DNA of 64,000 nucleotides, taken from positions 1,426,001 to 1,490,000 of the forward strand of contig NZ_JACCFK010000001.1 in NCBI RefSeq assembly GCF_013410405.1. The letters are read 5' to 3'. The notes under the pieces were generated by a model. That model was not told the origin of the DNA and ran no database searches. It saw only the letters and a list, made by a program, of their open reading frames with translations. Shown in pieces: positions 48,732 to 57,657 of this stretch. The stretch's first letter is position 1. Each line of letters opens with the position of its first letter. The position numbers and the translations under genes were made by a program. Source of the stretch: Amycolatopsis endophytica. GTDB lineage: Bacteria > Actinomycetota > Actinomycetes > Mycobacteriales > Pseudonocardiaceae.

Positions 48732-49367
48732 TCAGCCACCGGCGACCGACACGGCCACCCCCGCCAGCCCGGGATTCCCGGCCGCACGCAGCACGTAGTC
48801 GGCCAGGTCGGCACGCGAGATGGTGAAGCTCCCGCGTACGTTTCCGCTGGTCTCGCTCGCGATCCGGCCGGTGTGCGGCTTGTCGGTGAGCTTCGGCGGG
48901 CGCACGATCGTCCAGTCGAGCCCGGAGGCGGACACCCGCCGCTCCATCTCGCCCATGTCCGCGTACGCCTCACGCAGCATGCGGATCAGCAGGGGCTTGA
49001 CCAGCTGCCGGGTGAACCAGCCGTCGCCGTCGGAGTGCATTCCGCTGTTGCTCACGACCACGAGTCGTCGCACGCCCGCGGTCCCCATCGCGGTCATGAC
49101 GCTGCTCGTCCCGTCGCGGCAGATGACACTCGGCCCCTTCTCACGCGGCCCCAGCGCGGAGATCACGACCTCCCGGCCGGTGATCGCCGGCACGAGACCG
49201 GCCGGGTCGAACACGTCCGCGGTCACGACCTCGAGCCGCGCCTGCGACGGCACGTCCAGCCGGGCGGGATCGCGCACCACCGCCGTCACCTGGTGCCCCG
49301 CGGCCAGCGCCTGCCGGACCACCTCGACACCCGTTCCGCCGGACGCGCCGAACACGGTCAGTTTCAT
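48732..49367 (-). CDS. NAD(P)H-binding protein (atypical SDR, NmrA/YwnB-like)
   Basis: A 211-aa protein from the ATG at 49367, six bases after AGGAGG; an upstream ATG at 49391 is less likely. Seen: KLTVFGASGGTGVEVVRQAL (GxxGxxG), VTAVVRDPARL, VVISALGPREKG and the C-terminal IVRPPKLTDKPHTG typical of the NAD(P)-binding domain 10 group. These enzymes reduce flavins or quinones or act as redox sensors. Divergent from the TetR gene with operator-like repeats between, so it is probably the TetR target. Confidence 0.84.
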   Translation of the reverse strand: MKLTVFGASGGTGVEVVRQALAAGHQVTAVVRDPARLDVPSQARLEVVTADVFDPAGLVPAITGREVVISALGPREKGPSVICRDGTSSVMTAMGTAGVRRLVVVSNSGMHSDGDGWFTRQLVKPLLIRMLREAYADMGEMERRVSASGLDWTIVRPPKLTDKPHTGRIASETSGNVRGSFTISRADLADYVLRAAGNPGLAGVAVSVAGG

Positions 49368-49386
49368 GGCTTCCTCCTGGTTAGTG

Positions 49387-49424
49387 TTCACTCACCTGCT
49401 ATAGTCGGTGAGCATTCACTCACC
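49387..49424. promoter_or_regulatory. TetR operator candidate and promoter region
   Basis: TTCACTCACC occurs twice as a direct repeat (49387-49396 and 49415-49424). GGTGAG at 49407 pairs with either copy; GGTGAGCATTCACTCACC (49407-49424) is the tightest palindrome with 6-bp arms. TATAGT at 49400-49405 could be the -10 of the TetR gene. All lie in the 92-bp divergent spacer. Confidence 0.6.
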
Positions 49425-49459
49425 GTCAAGCGAGCACTGAGAGAACGCTGAGGACACCA

Positions 49460-50026
49460 GTGGGCACCAGGGAGAAAATCCTCGCCGCGGCCACGCGGAT
49501 CATGCGCGAGCAGGGGTACGCACGAGCCACCACGAAGGAGATCGCACGGGCTGCGGGGTTTTCGGAAGCCGCACTGTACAAGCACTTCGCGGACAAGACG
49601 GAGATCTTCCTCGGCGTGCTGGCCTCACAGCTGCCGCGGCTGGACGCGATGCTCAGCGACCTGACCCCGGGTCGCGGCACCCTGCGCGGCAACCTGGTCC
49701 GGGTCACGAGCACCGCGATCGGCTTCTACGCCGAGAGCTTCCCGATCGCCGCGTCCCTGTTCTCGTCGCAGGACCTGCTGACCGCGCACCGCGACGCCGT
49801 GCACGACCACGGTGCGGGTCCGCGTACCCCGGTTTCGCGTCTGTCCGGTTACCTCCGCGCGGAACGGAAACTGGGCCGCTTGCCGTCCACAGCGGACCCG
49901 GATTCGATGGCGGCCCTGTTGCTGGGCGCGGCTTTCCAGCAGGGTTTCCTGAAGCACTGGGACACCGAAGCAGTCGACGCCACCGCGCTGGCGCGTAAGC
50001 TCGTCAAGGCAGTCGTGCCGGTCTAG
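49460..50026 (+). CDS. TetR family transcriptional repressor
   Basis: A 188-aa regulator with a GTG start. DNA-binding domain at about 3-50: REKILAAATRIMREQGYARA, then TKEIARAAGFSEAALYKHFADK. The C-terminal ligand domain is helical with no recognised signature. Divergent from the NAD(P)-binding gene and next to the repeat-rich operator. Its stop overlaps the stop of the convergent MarR gene at CTAG. Confidence 0.9.
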   Translation: MGTREKILAAATRIMREQGYARATTKEIARAAGFSEAALYKHFADKTEIFLGVLASQLPRLDAMLSDLTPGRGTLRGNLVRVTSTAIGFYAESFPIAASLFSSQDLLTAHRDAVHDHGAGPRTPVSRLSGYLRAERKLGRLPSTADPDSMAALLLGAAFQQGFLKHWDTEAVDATALARKLVKAVVPV

Positions 50027-50487
50027 CGCGCCACGCGCTCACGCTCCCAGCGCTGCAACAACGTGGGCAGTTCCTTGATGACGAACGCGAGGAAGTCACG
50101 CATCTCCGCGAGCCGCTTGCCCGCCGGGGTGTCCGCTCCCACCGCGTCGACCCCCTCTTCCGCGGCGTCCCGCCACATCTCCATCAGCCGGTCCCGCTTG
50201 CGCAGGCTCGCGAACCACATGTCGTCGAGGACCCGGTAGTGGTCGCGGCGCTCGCCGGGTTCACGCTCCCGCTCGATCAACGCCACCTGCTCCAGGTAAC
50301 GCACGGCCCCGGACACCGCCGCCGGGCTGACCTGCAACTTCTCCGCGATCTCCCCGGCGGTGAGCCGGCTGTCGTCAGTGACGATCAGAGCGGCGAACAC
50401 GCGCGCGGCCATCCGCTGGATGCCGAGCTGCGTCAGCACGAGGGCCAGCCGCTCGACGTACCGGCGGACCTGCTCTTCGTCCCGCAT
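50023..50487 (-). CDS. MarR/GbsR-type transcriptional regulator
   Basis: A 154-aa regulator from the ATG at 50487. N-terminal helix EEQVRRYVERLALVLTQLG, winged helix RMAARVFAALIVTDDSRLTA and EIAEKLQVSPAAVSGAVRYL, wing EREREPGERRDHYRV, and a long C-terminal dimerisation helix ending LLQRWERERVAR. Matches the GbsR branch of MarR proteins. Divergent from an ABC exporter, with a perfect palindrome in the 93-bp spacer, so it very probably represses that exporter. Confidence 0.88.
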   Translation of the reverse strand: MRDEEQVRRYVERLALVLTQLGIQRMAARVFAALIVTDDSRLTAGEIAEKLQVSPAAVSGAVRYLEQVALIEREREPGERRDHYRVLDDMWFASLRKRDRLMEMWRDAAEEGVDAVGADTPAGKRLAEMRDFLAFVIKELPTLLQRWERERVAR

Positions 50488-50544
50488 GCTGATGATCCTT
50501 CCTCGCTCGTCCAGCGCTTCAGCCAATCTATACGTTTTCCTAAC

Positions 50545-50560
50545 TTCACAACTTTGTGAA
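50545..50560. promoter_or_regulatory. Perfect palindrome TTCACAA-CT-TTGTGAA, MarR operator candidate
   Basis: Two 7-bp arms around a 2-bp centre, in the divergent spacer between the MarR gene and the ABC exporter, 20 bp before the ATPase start. Size and symmetry suit a MarR dimer; it would block both promoters. Confidence 0.7.
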
Positions 50561-50580
50561 ATCACTGTAGCTTCGCTCGC

Positions 50581-51477
50581 ATGGACAACGCCATCTCCAT
50601 CGAGGGCCTGGACAAGTCGTTCGGCGCGACGAAGGCCCTCGACGACCTGAACCTGCAGGTCAAGACCGGAGAGGTGCACGGGTTTCTGGGTCCGAACGGG
50701 GCCGGGAAATCCACCACCATCCGCGTCCTGCTCGGTCTGCTGCATGCGGACAAGGGCACCGCCCGCCTCCTTGGCGGCGACCCCTGGCGTGACGCCGCGA
50801 ACCTGCACCGGCGGCTCGCCTATGTCCCCGGTGACGTCAACCTCTGGCCCAACCTGTCCGGCGGCGAGGTCATCGACCTGCTCGGACGGCTCCGCGGCGG
50901 CCTCGACAAGCACCGTCGCGACGAGCTCATCGAGCGCTTCGACCTCGATCCGAAGAAGAAGGGCCGTACCTACTCCAAGGGCAACCGGCAGAAGGTCGCG
51001 ATCGTCGCGGCCCTGTCCTCCGACGTGGAGCTGCTGATCCTCGACGAACCGACCTCCGGGCTCGACCCGCTGATGGAGGCCACGTTCCAGTACGCGATCC
51101 AGGAGGAACGCCACAAGGGCCGCACGGTGCTGCTGTCCAGCCACATCCTCGCCGAGGTCGAGGCCCTGTGCGATCGGGTCAGCATCATCCGCAACGGCCA
51201 CGCGGTCGAAACCGGCACCCTGAGCGAACTGCGGCACCTCACGCGCACCTCGATCGTCGCCGAGCTCGCCGGTCACCCGAACGGCTTGAGCAAGCTGGCG
51301 GAGGTGCACGACCTGAAGGTGGAGGGCAACCGCGTCCGCTTCGACGTCGAAACCCAGTCGCTGGACCAGGTGCTGCGCCAGCTGACCGAGGTCGGGGTGC
51401 GCAGCCTGACCAGCCAGCCGCCGACGCTGGAGGAGTTGTTCCTCCGCCACTACACGACCGAAGCGAGCACGCGATGA
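50581..51477 (+). CDS. ABC exporter ATPase
   Basis: A 298-aa ATPase of the drug-resistance (DrrA/CcmA) type. Seen: Walker [12 protein letters not shown] near residue 38, Walker [34 protein letters not shown] and a C-terminal extension of 80 residues ([20 protein letters not shown]) usual for this group. The signature is degenerate: [11 protein letters not shown] instead of LSGGQ. It works with the large permease whose ATG overlaps its stop (ATGA). Expression probably controlled by the divergent MarR regulator. Confidence 0.9.
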   Translation: MDNAISIEGLDKSFGATKALDDLNLQVKTGEVHGFLGPNGAGKSTTIRVLLGLLHADKGTARLLGGDPWRDAANLHRRLAYVPGDVNLWPNLSGGEVIDLLGRLRGGLDKHRRDELIERFDLDPKKKGRTYSKGNRQKVAIVAALSSDVELLILDEPTSGLDPLMEATFQYAIQEERHKGRTVLLSSHILAEVEALCDRVSIIRNGHAVETGTLSELRHLTRTSIVAELAGHPNGLSKLAEVHDLKVEGNRVRFDVETQSLDQVLRQLTEVGVRSLTSQPPTLEELFLRHYTTEASTR

Positions 51478-53069
51478 CCGCGCTGACCGGCACCCGGCAC
51501 CTCGTCCGCCTCGCGCTGCGACGCGACCGGATCGTGCTGCCGCTGTGGGTGCTCGTGATCGGTTTCCTGCCCGCGAGCACCGCCGGCGCCTACGAACAGC
51601 TGTACCCGGACGAGGCCAGCCGCGCGTCATTGACCGCGGGGATGGGCGCGAACCCGTCGCTCACGCTGCTCTACGGTCCGCCGTTCGACCTGTCCACCGC
51701 GGGCGGGTTCACCGCGTGGCGCTTCGGCGTGTTCGCGCCCCTGTTCCTGGCCCTGGCCTGCATCTTCACGGTCACGCGGCACACGCGGCAGGAGGAGGAC
51801 ACCGGGCGACAGGAGCTGCTCTCGTCGACGGTCACCGGGCGCTACGCCGCCCTGACGGCCGCGCTGATCACCGCCGGGATCGGTGCCGTGGGAACCGGTG
51901 TGCTGATCGCGCTCGGCCTGACCGGCGCGGGCCTGCCGTCAAGCGGCGCGGTCGCGTTCGGGCTCGGGGCGACGCTGACCGGGCTGGTGTTCGCCACGGT
52001 CGCCGCGATCTCCGCGCAGCTGGCCGAGTACTCGCGCACGGCCAACGGGGTCGCCACGGCGGTGCTCGGGTTCGCCTTCCTGCTGCGGGCGGTCGGTGAC
52101 TCGGCCACCGACGTCTCCTGGCTGTCCTGGCTCTCCCCACTCGGCTGGTCGCTGCAGATCCGGCCGTTCGCGGGTGACCGGTGGGCCGTCGCGGTGCTGC
52201 TCGTCGGCGCGGCACTCGTGCTGGCCTCGGTGGCCTACCGGCTGCTGCCGCGCCGCGACGTCGGGATGGGGATCTTCCCGGCGCGACCCGGTCCGCGCAC
52301 CGCGGCTCCCGGTCTGCGGTCGCCGTTCGCGCTGGCGTGGCGGCTGCACCGGGGCGCACTGACCGGCTGGATCGCCGGGTTCGCGGTGATGGGTGCGCTG
52401 TTCGGGTCACTCGCGGCCGGCATCGGCGACGTCGTCGGGGACAGCGCGCAGGCACAGCAGATGTTCGAGCGGCTGGGCGGCGCGCGGAACCTGGTCGACA
52501 CGTTCCTCGCGGCGATCGCGAACATCTTCGGCCTGATCGCGGCGATGTACGCGGTGCAGGCGACGTTGCGGATGCGCACGGAGGAAACGGCGCTGCGGCT
52601 GGAGCCGCTGCTCGCGACCCGGGTGCGGCGGCTGGCGCTGGCGGGCAGCCACCTGGTGTTCTCGCTGCTGGGGACGGCTGTGCTGCTGGTGGTCGCGGGA
52701 CTGTTCGCGGGATTGCTGCACGGGCTGCGGGTCGGCGACGTCGGCGGCCAGGTGCCCGCCGTGCTCGGGGCGACGGTCGCGCAGGTGCCCGCGGTGTGGG
52801 TGGTCGTCGGGATCTCCGTGGTGGTGTTCGGATTCGCGCCGAAGTTCGCCGCGGTGGCGTGGGCGGTGGCCGGGGTGTTCCTGCTGCTGTCGCTGTTCGG
52901 GCCGGTCGTGCAGGCGCCGCAAGCGGTTCTCGACGTTTCGCCCTTCACGCACGTGCCGAAGCTGCCGAGCGCGGACTTCACCGTGACGCCCTTCGCATGG
53001 CTGCTCGGGATCGCGGTGGTCACGCTGGCCGCGGGACTGGCCGGATTCCGGCGGCGCGACATCGGTTGA
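51474..53069 (+). CDS. ABC exporter permease, ABC-2 type, polyketide-exporter-like
   Basis: A 531-aa membrane protein of about 12 helices; the frame is open upstream but translation coupling sets the start at 51474. Seen: [20 protein letters not shown] at the N-terminus, a periplasmic loop [27 protein letters not shown] and, in the second half, [19 protein letters not shown], a repeat of the same theme. This marks two fused ABC-2 halves. The group exports polyketide or macrolide-like drugs. A strong terminator follows. Confidence 0.87.
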   Translation: MTALTGTRHLVRLALRRDRIVLPLWVLVIGFLPASTAGAYEQLYPDEASRASLTAGMGANPSLTLLYGPPFDLSTAGGFTAWRFGVFAPLFLALACIFTVTRHTRQEEDTGRQELLSSTVTGRYAALTAALITAGIGAVGTGVLIALGLTGAGLPSSGAVAFGLGATLTGLVFATVAAISAQLAEYSRTANGVATAVLGFAFLLRAVGDSATDVSWLSWLSPLGWSLQIRPFAGDRWAVAVLLVGAALVLASVAYRLLPRRDVGMGIFPARPGPRTAAPGLRSPFALAWRLHRGALTGWIAGFAVMGALFGSLAAGIGDVVGDSAQAQQMFERLGGARNLVDTFLAAIANIFGLIAAMYAVQATLRMRTEETALRLEPLLATRVRRLALAGSHLVFSLLGTAVLLVVAGLFAGLLHGLRVGDVGGQVPAVLGATVAQVPAVWVVVGISVVVFGFAPKFAAVAWAVAGVFLLLSLFGPVVQAPQAVLDVSPFTHVPKLPSADFTVTPFAWLLGIAVVTLAAGLAGFRRRDIG

Positions 53070-53081
53070 CCCGATCGGGGG

Positions 53082-53120
53082 AAGAGCCCGGGTCCCGTCA
53101 GGGATCCGGGCTCTTTTTTT
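53082..53120 (+). terminator. Rho-independent terminator after the ABC exporter
   Basis: A 13-bp stem with one G-T pair (GAGCCCGGGTCCC / GGGATCCGGGCTC), loop GTCA, followed directly by eight T. The clearest terminator in the window. Confidence 0.93.
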
Positions 53121-53161
53121 TGTCGGTACCCCTCGCTAGCTTGAACTCCGATCAAGGGGAG

Positions 53162-53807
53162 ATGGGTATGCACTGGGGTGTGTTGCGACACGGGGATTTC
53201 CGGCGCCGGTGGCTGGCCGACGCGCTCAGCCAGTTCGGCGACCGGATCAGCCTGCTCGCGGTTCCGCTGCTGGCGTTGCCGGTGGGCGCCCACGTGGGGC
53301 GCACGGTCGTGTTCGGCTCGGTTCCGGCGACCGCGCCCCGCCTGTCCCGATGGCTGATGCGGCTCTTCGGCGGGGCGGCGGTCGGGGTGAACGCGGTGAG
53401 CTTCCTGTGGTGGGCGGGATGGCTGCGGCGGCCCCGCGGCCCGAACCGGGGCGCGGCCGCGCGCGCCCGCGCCCCGCTGCGCCGCGAGATCACCGAGAGG
53501 CTGCGGGATGTCATTCGGGCACCCGGTGCTGCGCGCGATCGGCGGGCATCAGTTCTGCCTGAGCGTGTGCCAGCGGTTGCAGGGGCGGATGACGGCGACC
53601 ATGACGTCCCTGGTCTTCGCGCCGGCTCCGGCCGGGAGCCTGCTGGCCGGAGCGCTCGGCACCACGCTGGGGTTGCGCGCCACGTTGTGGCTGGCGGGCG
53701 CCGGTGTGGCGGCGTCCGCGCTGTGGCTGGTCTGTTCACCACTGCGCGGGATGCGGTGGTTGCCCGAGGCATACGAGGAGGTGGGCACGGGTAGTCACGG
53801 GCCATGA
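53162..53807 (+). pseudogene. Decayed MFS transporter gene
   Basis: Remains of an MFS exporter of about 420 aa. The first frame gives HGDFRRRWLADALSQFGDRI and LLAVPLLALPVGA, a typical start, then jumps to GGAAVGVNAVSFLWWAGWLRR and PLRREITERLRDV, which in intact proteins lie about 150 residues later. Near 53505 the frame shifts by one, and the next frame continues HPVLRAIGG, then QRLQGRMTATM, GSLLAGALGTTLGLRATLWL and SPLRGMRWLPE, the normal C-terminal part with further gaps. At least two deletions and one frameshift, so no working transporter. It ends at the start of the GabD-like gene. Confidence 0.82.
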
Positions 53808-55261
53808 CCCTTGACGGAGTACCGCACCAGCTTTTCCTCGCCGGGCAGTGGCGTGACGCCGCGGACGGCAGCCGGTTCGGGGTGGCGGATCCGGGGACCG
53901 AACAGCAGCTGTGCGAGGTCTCCGACGCGCAGGACGCCGACATCACCGAGGCGATCGAGGCGGCCGCCGCGAAACAGGAGGAGTGGGCCTCGACGCCGCC
54001 GCGTGAGCGGGGCGAGGTCCTGCGCCGCGCGTGGCAGCTGATGACGGACCGTGCCGACGACCTGGCCCGGTTGATGACGCTGGAGATGGGCAAGAGCATC
54101 GAGGAGTCGAAAGGGGAGGTCACCTACGCCGCCGAGTTCTTCCGGTGGTTCTCGGAGGAGGCCGTGCGCATCGACGGGCGCTTCGCGCGCAGTCCGGCCG
54201 GTGGTGGTGGCCGGATGCTCGTGTCGAAGCATCCGGTCGGCCCGTGCGTGCTGGTGACGCCGTGGAACTTCCCGCTGGCCATGGGGACCCGCAAGATCGG
54301 GCCCGCCATCGCCGCCGGGTGCACGATGCTCGTCAAGCCCGCGCAGCTGACGCCGCTGTCGATGCTGAACCTCGCCGGGCTGCTCAAGGAGGCCGGGCTG
54401 CCGGACGGCGTGCTGAGCGTCCTGCCGAGCACGTCGGCGAGCCGGGTCGTGAACCCGGCGCTGGCGGACCCGCGGATCCGGAAGCTGTCCTTCACCGGAT
54501 CCACCGAGGTCGGGCGCAAGCTGGTCGAGCAGTGCGCGCCGAACCTGCAGCGGATGTCGATGGAGCTGGGTGGCAACGCCCCGTTCCTGATGTTCGAGGA
54601 CGCCGACCTGGACGCGGCGGTGCAGGGCGCGGTCACGGCGAAGATGCGCAACAACGGCGAATCGTGCGTGGCGGCGAACCGGTTCCACGTGCACTCGTCG
54701 GTGGCCGGGGAGTTCGTGCGGCGGCTGACCGAGGCGATGTCGTCGCTGAAGACCGGGCACGGCACCGAAGACGGGGTGAAGGTCGGGCCGCTGATCAGCG
54801 CCGAGCAGCGGGACAAGGTGGTCGAACTGGTCGACGACGCCGTGTCCCGCGGCGCACGCGCCACCACCGGCGGCAAACCGTTGGACGGCGACGGCTACTT
54901 CTACGCGCCGACCGTGCTCACCGACGTCCCGCCGGACGCCCGGATCCTGCGCGAGGAGGTGTTCGGCCCGGTCGCGCCGGTGACCACGTTCGACGACGAG
55001 GACGAGGCCGTGCGGACCGCCAACGACACCGAGTTCGGCCTGGTGGCGTACGTGTTCACCCGCGACCTGGACCGCGCGATCCGCGTGGGCGAGCGCATGG
55101 CCACCGGGATGGTCGGGCTGAACACCGGGCTGGTGTCGAACGCCGCGGCGCCCTTCGGTGGTGTCAAGGCGTCCGGGTTCGGCCGCGAGGGCGGCGCCGA
55201 GGGCATCGAGGAGTACCTCGACGTGAAGTACCTGGCGCTCTCGCTCAGCGGGACTCCGTAG
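53804..55261 (+). CDS. gabD: NAD(P)-dependent succinate-semialdehyde dehydrogenase-like
   Basis: A 485-aa aldehyde dehydrogenase. Seen: VTPWNFPLAMGTRKIGPAI (cofactor and catalytic Asn), SFTGSTEVGRKL, MELGGNAPFL with the general-base Glu, and NNGESCVAANR with the catalytic Cys, in the wording of GabD proteins. EEVFGPVAPVTTF is a further ALDH motif, and AAPFGGVKASGFGREGGAEG is the standard end. It oxidises succinate semialdehyde to succinate in GABA breakdown; other short aldehydes are possible. Its 3' end overlaps the convergent LysE gene by 17 bp. Confidence 0.9.
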   Translation: MTLDGVPHQLFLAGQWRDAADGSRFGVADPGTEQQLCEVSDAQDADITEAIEAAAAKQEEWASTPPRERGEVLRRAWQLMTDRADDLARLMTLEMGKSIEESKGEVTYAAEFFRWFSEEAVRIDGRFARSPAGGGGRMLVSKHPVGPCVLVTPWNFPLAMGTRKIGPAIAAGCTMLVKPAQLTPLSMLNLAGLLKEAGLPDGVLSVLPSTSASRVVNPALADPRIRKLSFTGSTEVGRKLVEQCAPNLQRMSMELGGNAPFLMFEDADLDAAVQGAVTAKMRNNGESCVAANRFHVHSSVAGEFVRRLTEAMSSLKTGHGTEDGVKVGPLISAEQRDKVVELVDDAVSRGARATTGGKPLDGDGYFYAPTVLTDVPPDARILREEVFGPVAPVTTFDDEDEAVRTANDTEFGLVAYVFTRDLDRAIRVGERMATGMVGLNTGLVSNAAAPFGGVKASGFGREGGAEGIEEYLDVKYLALSLSGTP

Positions 55262-55865
55262 CGATCCGCACTCCGAGTCCGATGAGGACGGTCGCGGTGA
55301 GGCGGTCGAGCCACCGTTTCACCGCGGTCCGCATCAGGAACCGGCGTGCCTGGTTCGCCAGCAGCAGGACCGTGCTCATCCACGCCCAGCCGAGCGCCAC
55401 GTGGACGAAGACCAGCAGCGCACCCCAGGCCGCCTGCCCGGACCCGGCCGGCAGGAACTGCGGGAGCAGGCTCAGGTAGAACACACCGACCTTCGGGTTG
55501 AGCAGGTTCGTCACCAGCCCGGCGCGCAGCGCTCCCCGCCCCGGCTCGACGATGACCTCAGCGTCCGGCACCTGGTGCCGGAAGCTCCGCCACAGCGCGG
55601 AACCGCCGAGCCACAGCAGGTACGCCGCCCCGCCGATGCGCACCACGTCGTAGGCGATGCGGGAGGCCGCCAGCAGCGCGGTCAGCCCGGCGATGCTCGC
55701 CGTCCCCCACACCAGGCAGCCGAGGTTGATGCCGGTCAGCGCCCGGAAACCGGCCCGGCGGCCGCCGAGCAGTGTGTGGCGCAGCATCAGCATGGTGTCC
55801 AGGCCCGGGGTCACCACGGCCACCAGCGCCACGAGCGTGTAGGTGAGCAGCGCGGAGACCGGCAT
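55245..55865 (-). CDS. LysE/RhtB family amino-acid exporter
   Basis: A 206-aa membrane protein from the ATG at 55865. Six helices; VAVVTPGLDTMLMLRHTLLGGRRAG in parts is the family start, GGAAYLLWLGGSALW lies in the middle, GLVTNLLNPKVGVFYLSLLPQF is the family hallmark with NPK, and the C-terminal region carries basic loops. It exports an amino acid or homoserine-lactone-like compound. Convergent with the aldehyde dehydrogenase. Confidence 0.9.
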   Translation of the reverse strand: MPVSALLTYTLVALVAVVTPGLDTMLMLRHTLLGGRRAGFRALTGINLGCLVWGTASIAGLTALLAASRIAYDVVRIGGAAYLLWLGGSALWRSFRHQVPDAEVIVEPGRGALRAGLVTNLLNPKVGVFYLSLLPQFLPAGSGQAAWGALLVFVHVALGWAWMSTVLLLANQARRFLMRTAVKRWLDRLTATVLIGLGVRIATESR

Positions 55866-55942
55866 GCGATCACTACAGCAGGGCGTCGGTCCCGTTGACA
55901 ACGGATTTCGTGGAGACGGCGCGACCGCTCTACGGTGGAGCC

Positions 55943-56269
55943 ATGATTTTCATCACCGCGAAGTTCCGCATCCTGCCCGAGCACGCCGACGAGTGGCCCG
56001 CCATCGCCCGCGACTTCACCCTCGCCACCCGCGCCGAGCCCGGCTGCCTGTGGTTCGACTGGTCCCGCAGCGTCGAGGACCCCAACGAGTACGTGCTGGT
56101 CGAAGCCTTCCGCGACGGCGAGGCGGGCGGCGTGCACGTCCAGTCCGACCACTTCAAGGCCGCGCAGCGGGACCTGCCGCAGTACCTCGCGGAGACGCCG
56201 CGCGTCGTCAACTTCGAGGTCCCGCAGGACGACTGGTCCGAACTGGGCGAGATGGCCGTGCGGCGCTAG
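55943..56269 (+). CDS. Antibiotic-biosynthesis monooxygenase (ABM)-domain protein
   Basis: A 108-aa ferredoxin-like protein from the ATG at 55943. Seen: FITAKFRILPEHADEWPAIA, TRAEPGCLWFDWSRSVEDPN in parts, EYVLVEAFRDGEAGGVHVQS and FKAAQRDLPQYLAETP, the usual order of ABM domains with the conserved W/F and His. Small quinol monooxygenases or haem-degrading relatives share this fold. Its stop overlaps the convergent TetR gene by 4 bp. Confidence 0.87.
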   Translation: MIFITAKFRILPEHADEWPAIARDFTLATRAEPGCLWFDWSRSVEDPNEYVLVEAFRDGEAGGVHVQSDHFKAAQRDLPQYLAETPRVVNFEVPQDDWSELGEMAVRR

Positions 56270-56829
56270 GCGCGGAGGCCGTCGCTGATGATCCTCGCCA
56301 GTGGCCGGCCCTCCGGGGCCTGCCGCTGGATCGCGAGGTAACCGGCGAGCAGGGCCGCGAGGTCGCCGGGTTCGACGTCGGCCCGCACGGTGCCCGCGGC
56401 CTGCGCGCGGCGCAGCAGGTCGGCGAACGCGGCGCGGAACTCGCTGCTCTCATCCGAAGTGGCCTTCATCGGCAGCCCGGTGCTCGCCTCCAGCGCGTCG
56501 CACAGGGCCTTGTTCAGCAGTGCCTGCGCGGCCACTACGTCGAAGAACTCGAAGAACACCACACCCGGATCGCCCGCTTCGAGCCGCTCGCGGGCCTGCT
56601 CGGTGAGCCACGCGATGCGGTCCAGCACGACGGCCTCGAACAGCATCTCTTTGCTGGGGAAATGCCGGTAGACCGTGCCCGCGCCGACTCCGGCGCGGCG
56701 CGCGATCTCGTCGAGGGGCACGGACGGGCCCTCGTCGGCGAAGGCCGCGTGCGCCGCGGCCAGCACGCGCGCCCGGTTGCGGCGCGCGTCGGCACGCAGT
56801 CCGCTGCGGCCCGCTGAGGTGGTCATCAC
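56266..56829 (-). CDS. TetR family transcriptional regulator
   Basis: A 187-aa regulator. DNA-binding domain: ADARRNRARVLAAAHAAFAD, then LDEIARRAGVGAGTVYRHFPSK. The C-terminal domain has GDPGVVFFEFFDVVAAQALL and ends DLAALLAGYLAIQRQA, the pattern of the SbtR/TetR_C_13-like group. Target unknown; the neighbouring ABM gene converges on it rather than sharing a divergent promoter. Confidence 0.9.
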   Translation of the reverse strand: MMTTSAGRSGLRADARRNRARVLAAAHAAFADEGPSVPLDEIARRAGVGAGTVYRHFPSKEMLFEAVVLDRIAWLTEQARERLEAGDPGVVFFEFFDVVAAQALLNKALCDALEASTGLPMKATSDESSEFRAAFADLLRRAQAAGTVRADVEPGDLAALLAGYLAIQRQAPEGRPLARIISDGLRA

Positions 56830-56841
56830 GTCCGAGTCTAG

Positions 56842-57609
56842 TCAGCCGCCGGCGGTCACGGCCGGTTCCGCGAACAACCCGACCAGACCGGGCCACGCGC
56901 CGGGCACGAGCAGCACCGCCAGCACGGTGAACACCGGGACGATCAGGAACTTCTCGACGCCCTTGCCCGTGCGGAACCGCAGGAACGCGGGCGGCCGCAG
57001 CTCGTACCAGGTCTCCCCGGCGATCGGCACCGGGAACAGGAAGGGGCAGCCGGATTCGGTGAGCGCGTCGCCGAGGCAGTGAGTGAAGCACCCCGCCGCG
57101 ACGGCGATCCCCAGCCAGCCGGTGAGCTGCGACAGTTCCGCCGCCGCGCTCGCCGTCAGCGCCCACCACACCACACCGCCACCGGCGACGATCAGCAGCC
57201 AGTCGCCCAGGGCGTCGGCCGCGAGCAGCAACGCGAACACCACCACCCCGGCAACCACGTACCAGCCGCCTGCCCGCGTTCCGTACGTCGTCGCCACGCC
57301 AAGGCCCGCCGCGAACAGCACCGTGTGCGACAGGTGCCGGTGGCTGCCCCTGCCCGGCTCGTCCCGCGGGCCCTTCGTCACCTGGTACAGGCCCGCGGAC
57401 GCATGCCGCAGCAGCCAGCACAGGAACCCGGTGATCGGCCCGAGCAGCTTCGAGGCGCGGGCGTGGGGGTGGTCGAGGTCCGGCAGCAGCGCGAAGCCCG
57501 CGGTCGTCGCGGCGAACGCCAGCGCCTGGTGCACGGAGCCGGCGCCGATGGCCGGGGCGAGCGCGAGTCCGGCGCACCAGCCGGTGAGCGCGTGGGTGGA
57601 GCCCATCAT
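56842..57609 (-). CDS. YdjM/DUF457-type membrane metal-dependent hydrolase
   Basis: A 255-aa membrane protein from the ATGATG at 57609; the long open frame upstream is without similarity. Seen: STHALTGWCAGLALAP at the start with its His, LLPDLDHPHARASKLLGP with the Asp/His cluster of the family, RGSHRHLSHTVLFAAG, a THCLGDALTESGCPF motif and about six helices. The group is annotated as membrane-bound metal-dependent hydrolase; natural substrate unknown. Confidence 0.85.
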   Translation of the reverse strand: MMGSTHALTGWCAGLALAPAIGAGSVHQALAFAATTAGFALLPDLDHPHARASKLLGPITGFLCWLLRHASAGLYQVTKGPRDEPGRGSHRHLSHTVLFAAGLGVATTYGTRAGGWYVVAGVVVFALLLAADALGDWLLIVAGGGVVWWALTASAAAELSQLTGWLGIAVAAGCFTHCLGDALTESGCPFLFPVPIAGETWYELRPPAFLRFRTGKGVEKFLIVPVFTVLAVLLVPGAWPGLVGLFAEPAVTAGG

Positions 57610-57657
57610 GGAGAAGATCTTGGCAAGATGGACGGTGACCGACGCGAAGGGACGCGC

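Noticed and set aside
50023..51630. 535-codon minus-strand frame extending the MarR gene upstream
   Set aside because: The extension runs antisense through the ABC ATPase gene and has no similarity; the MarR domain begins at the ATG at 50487.
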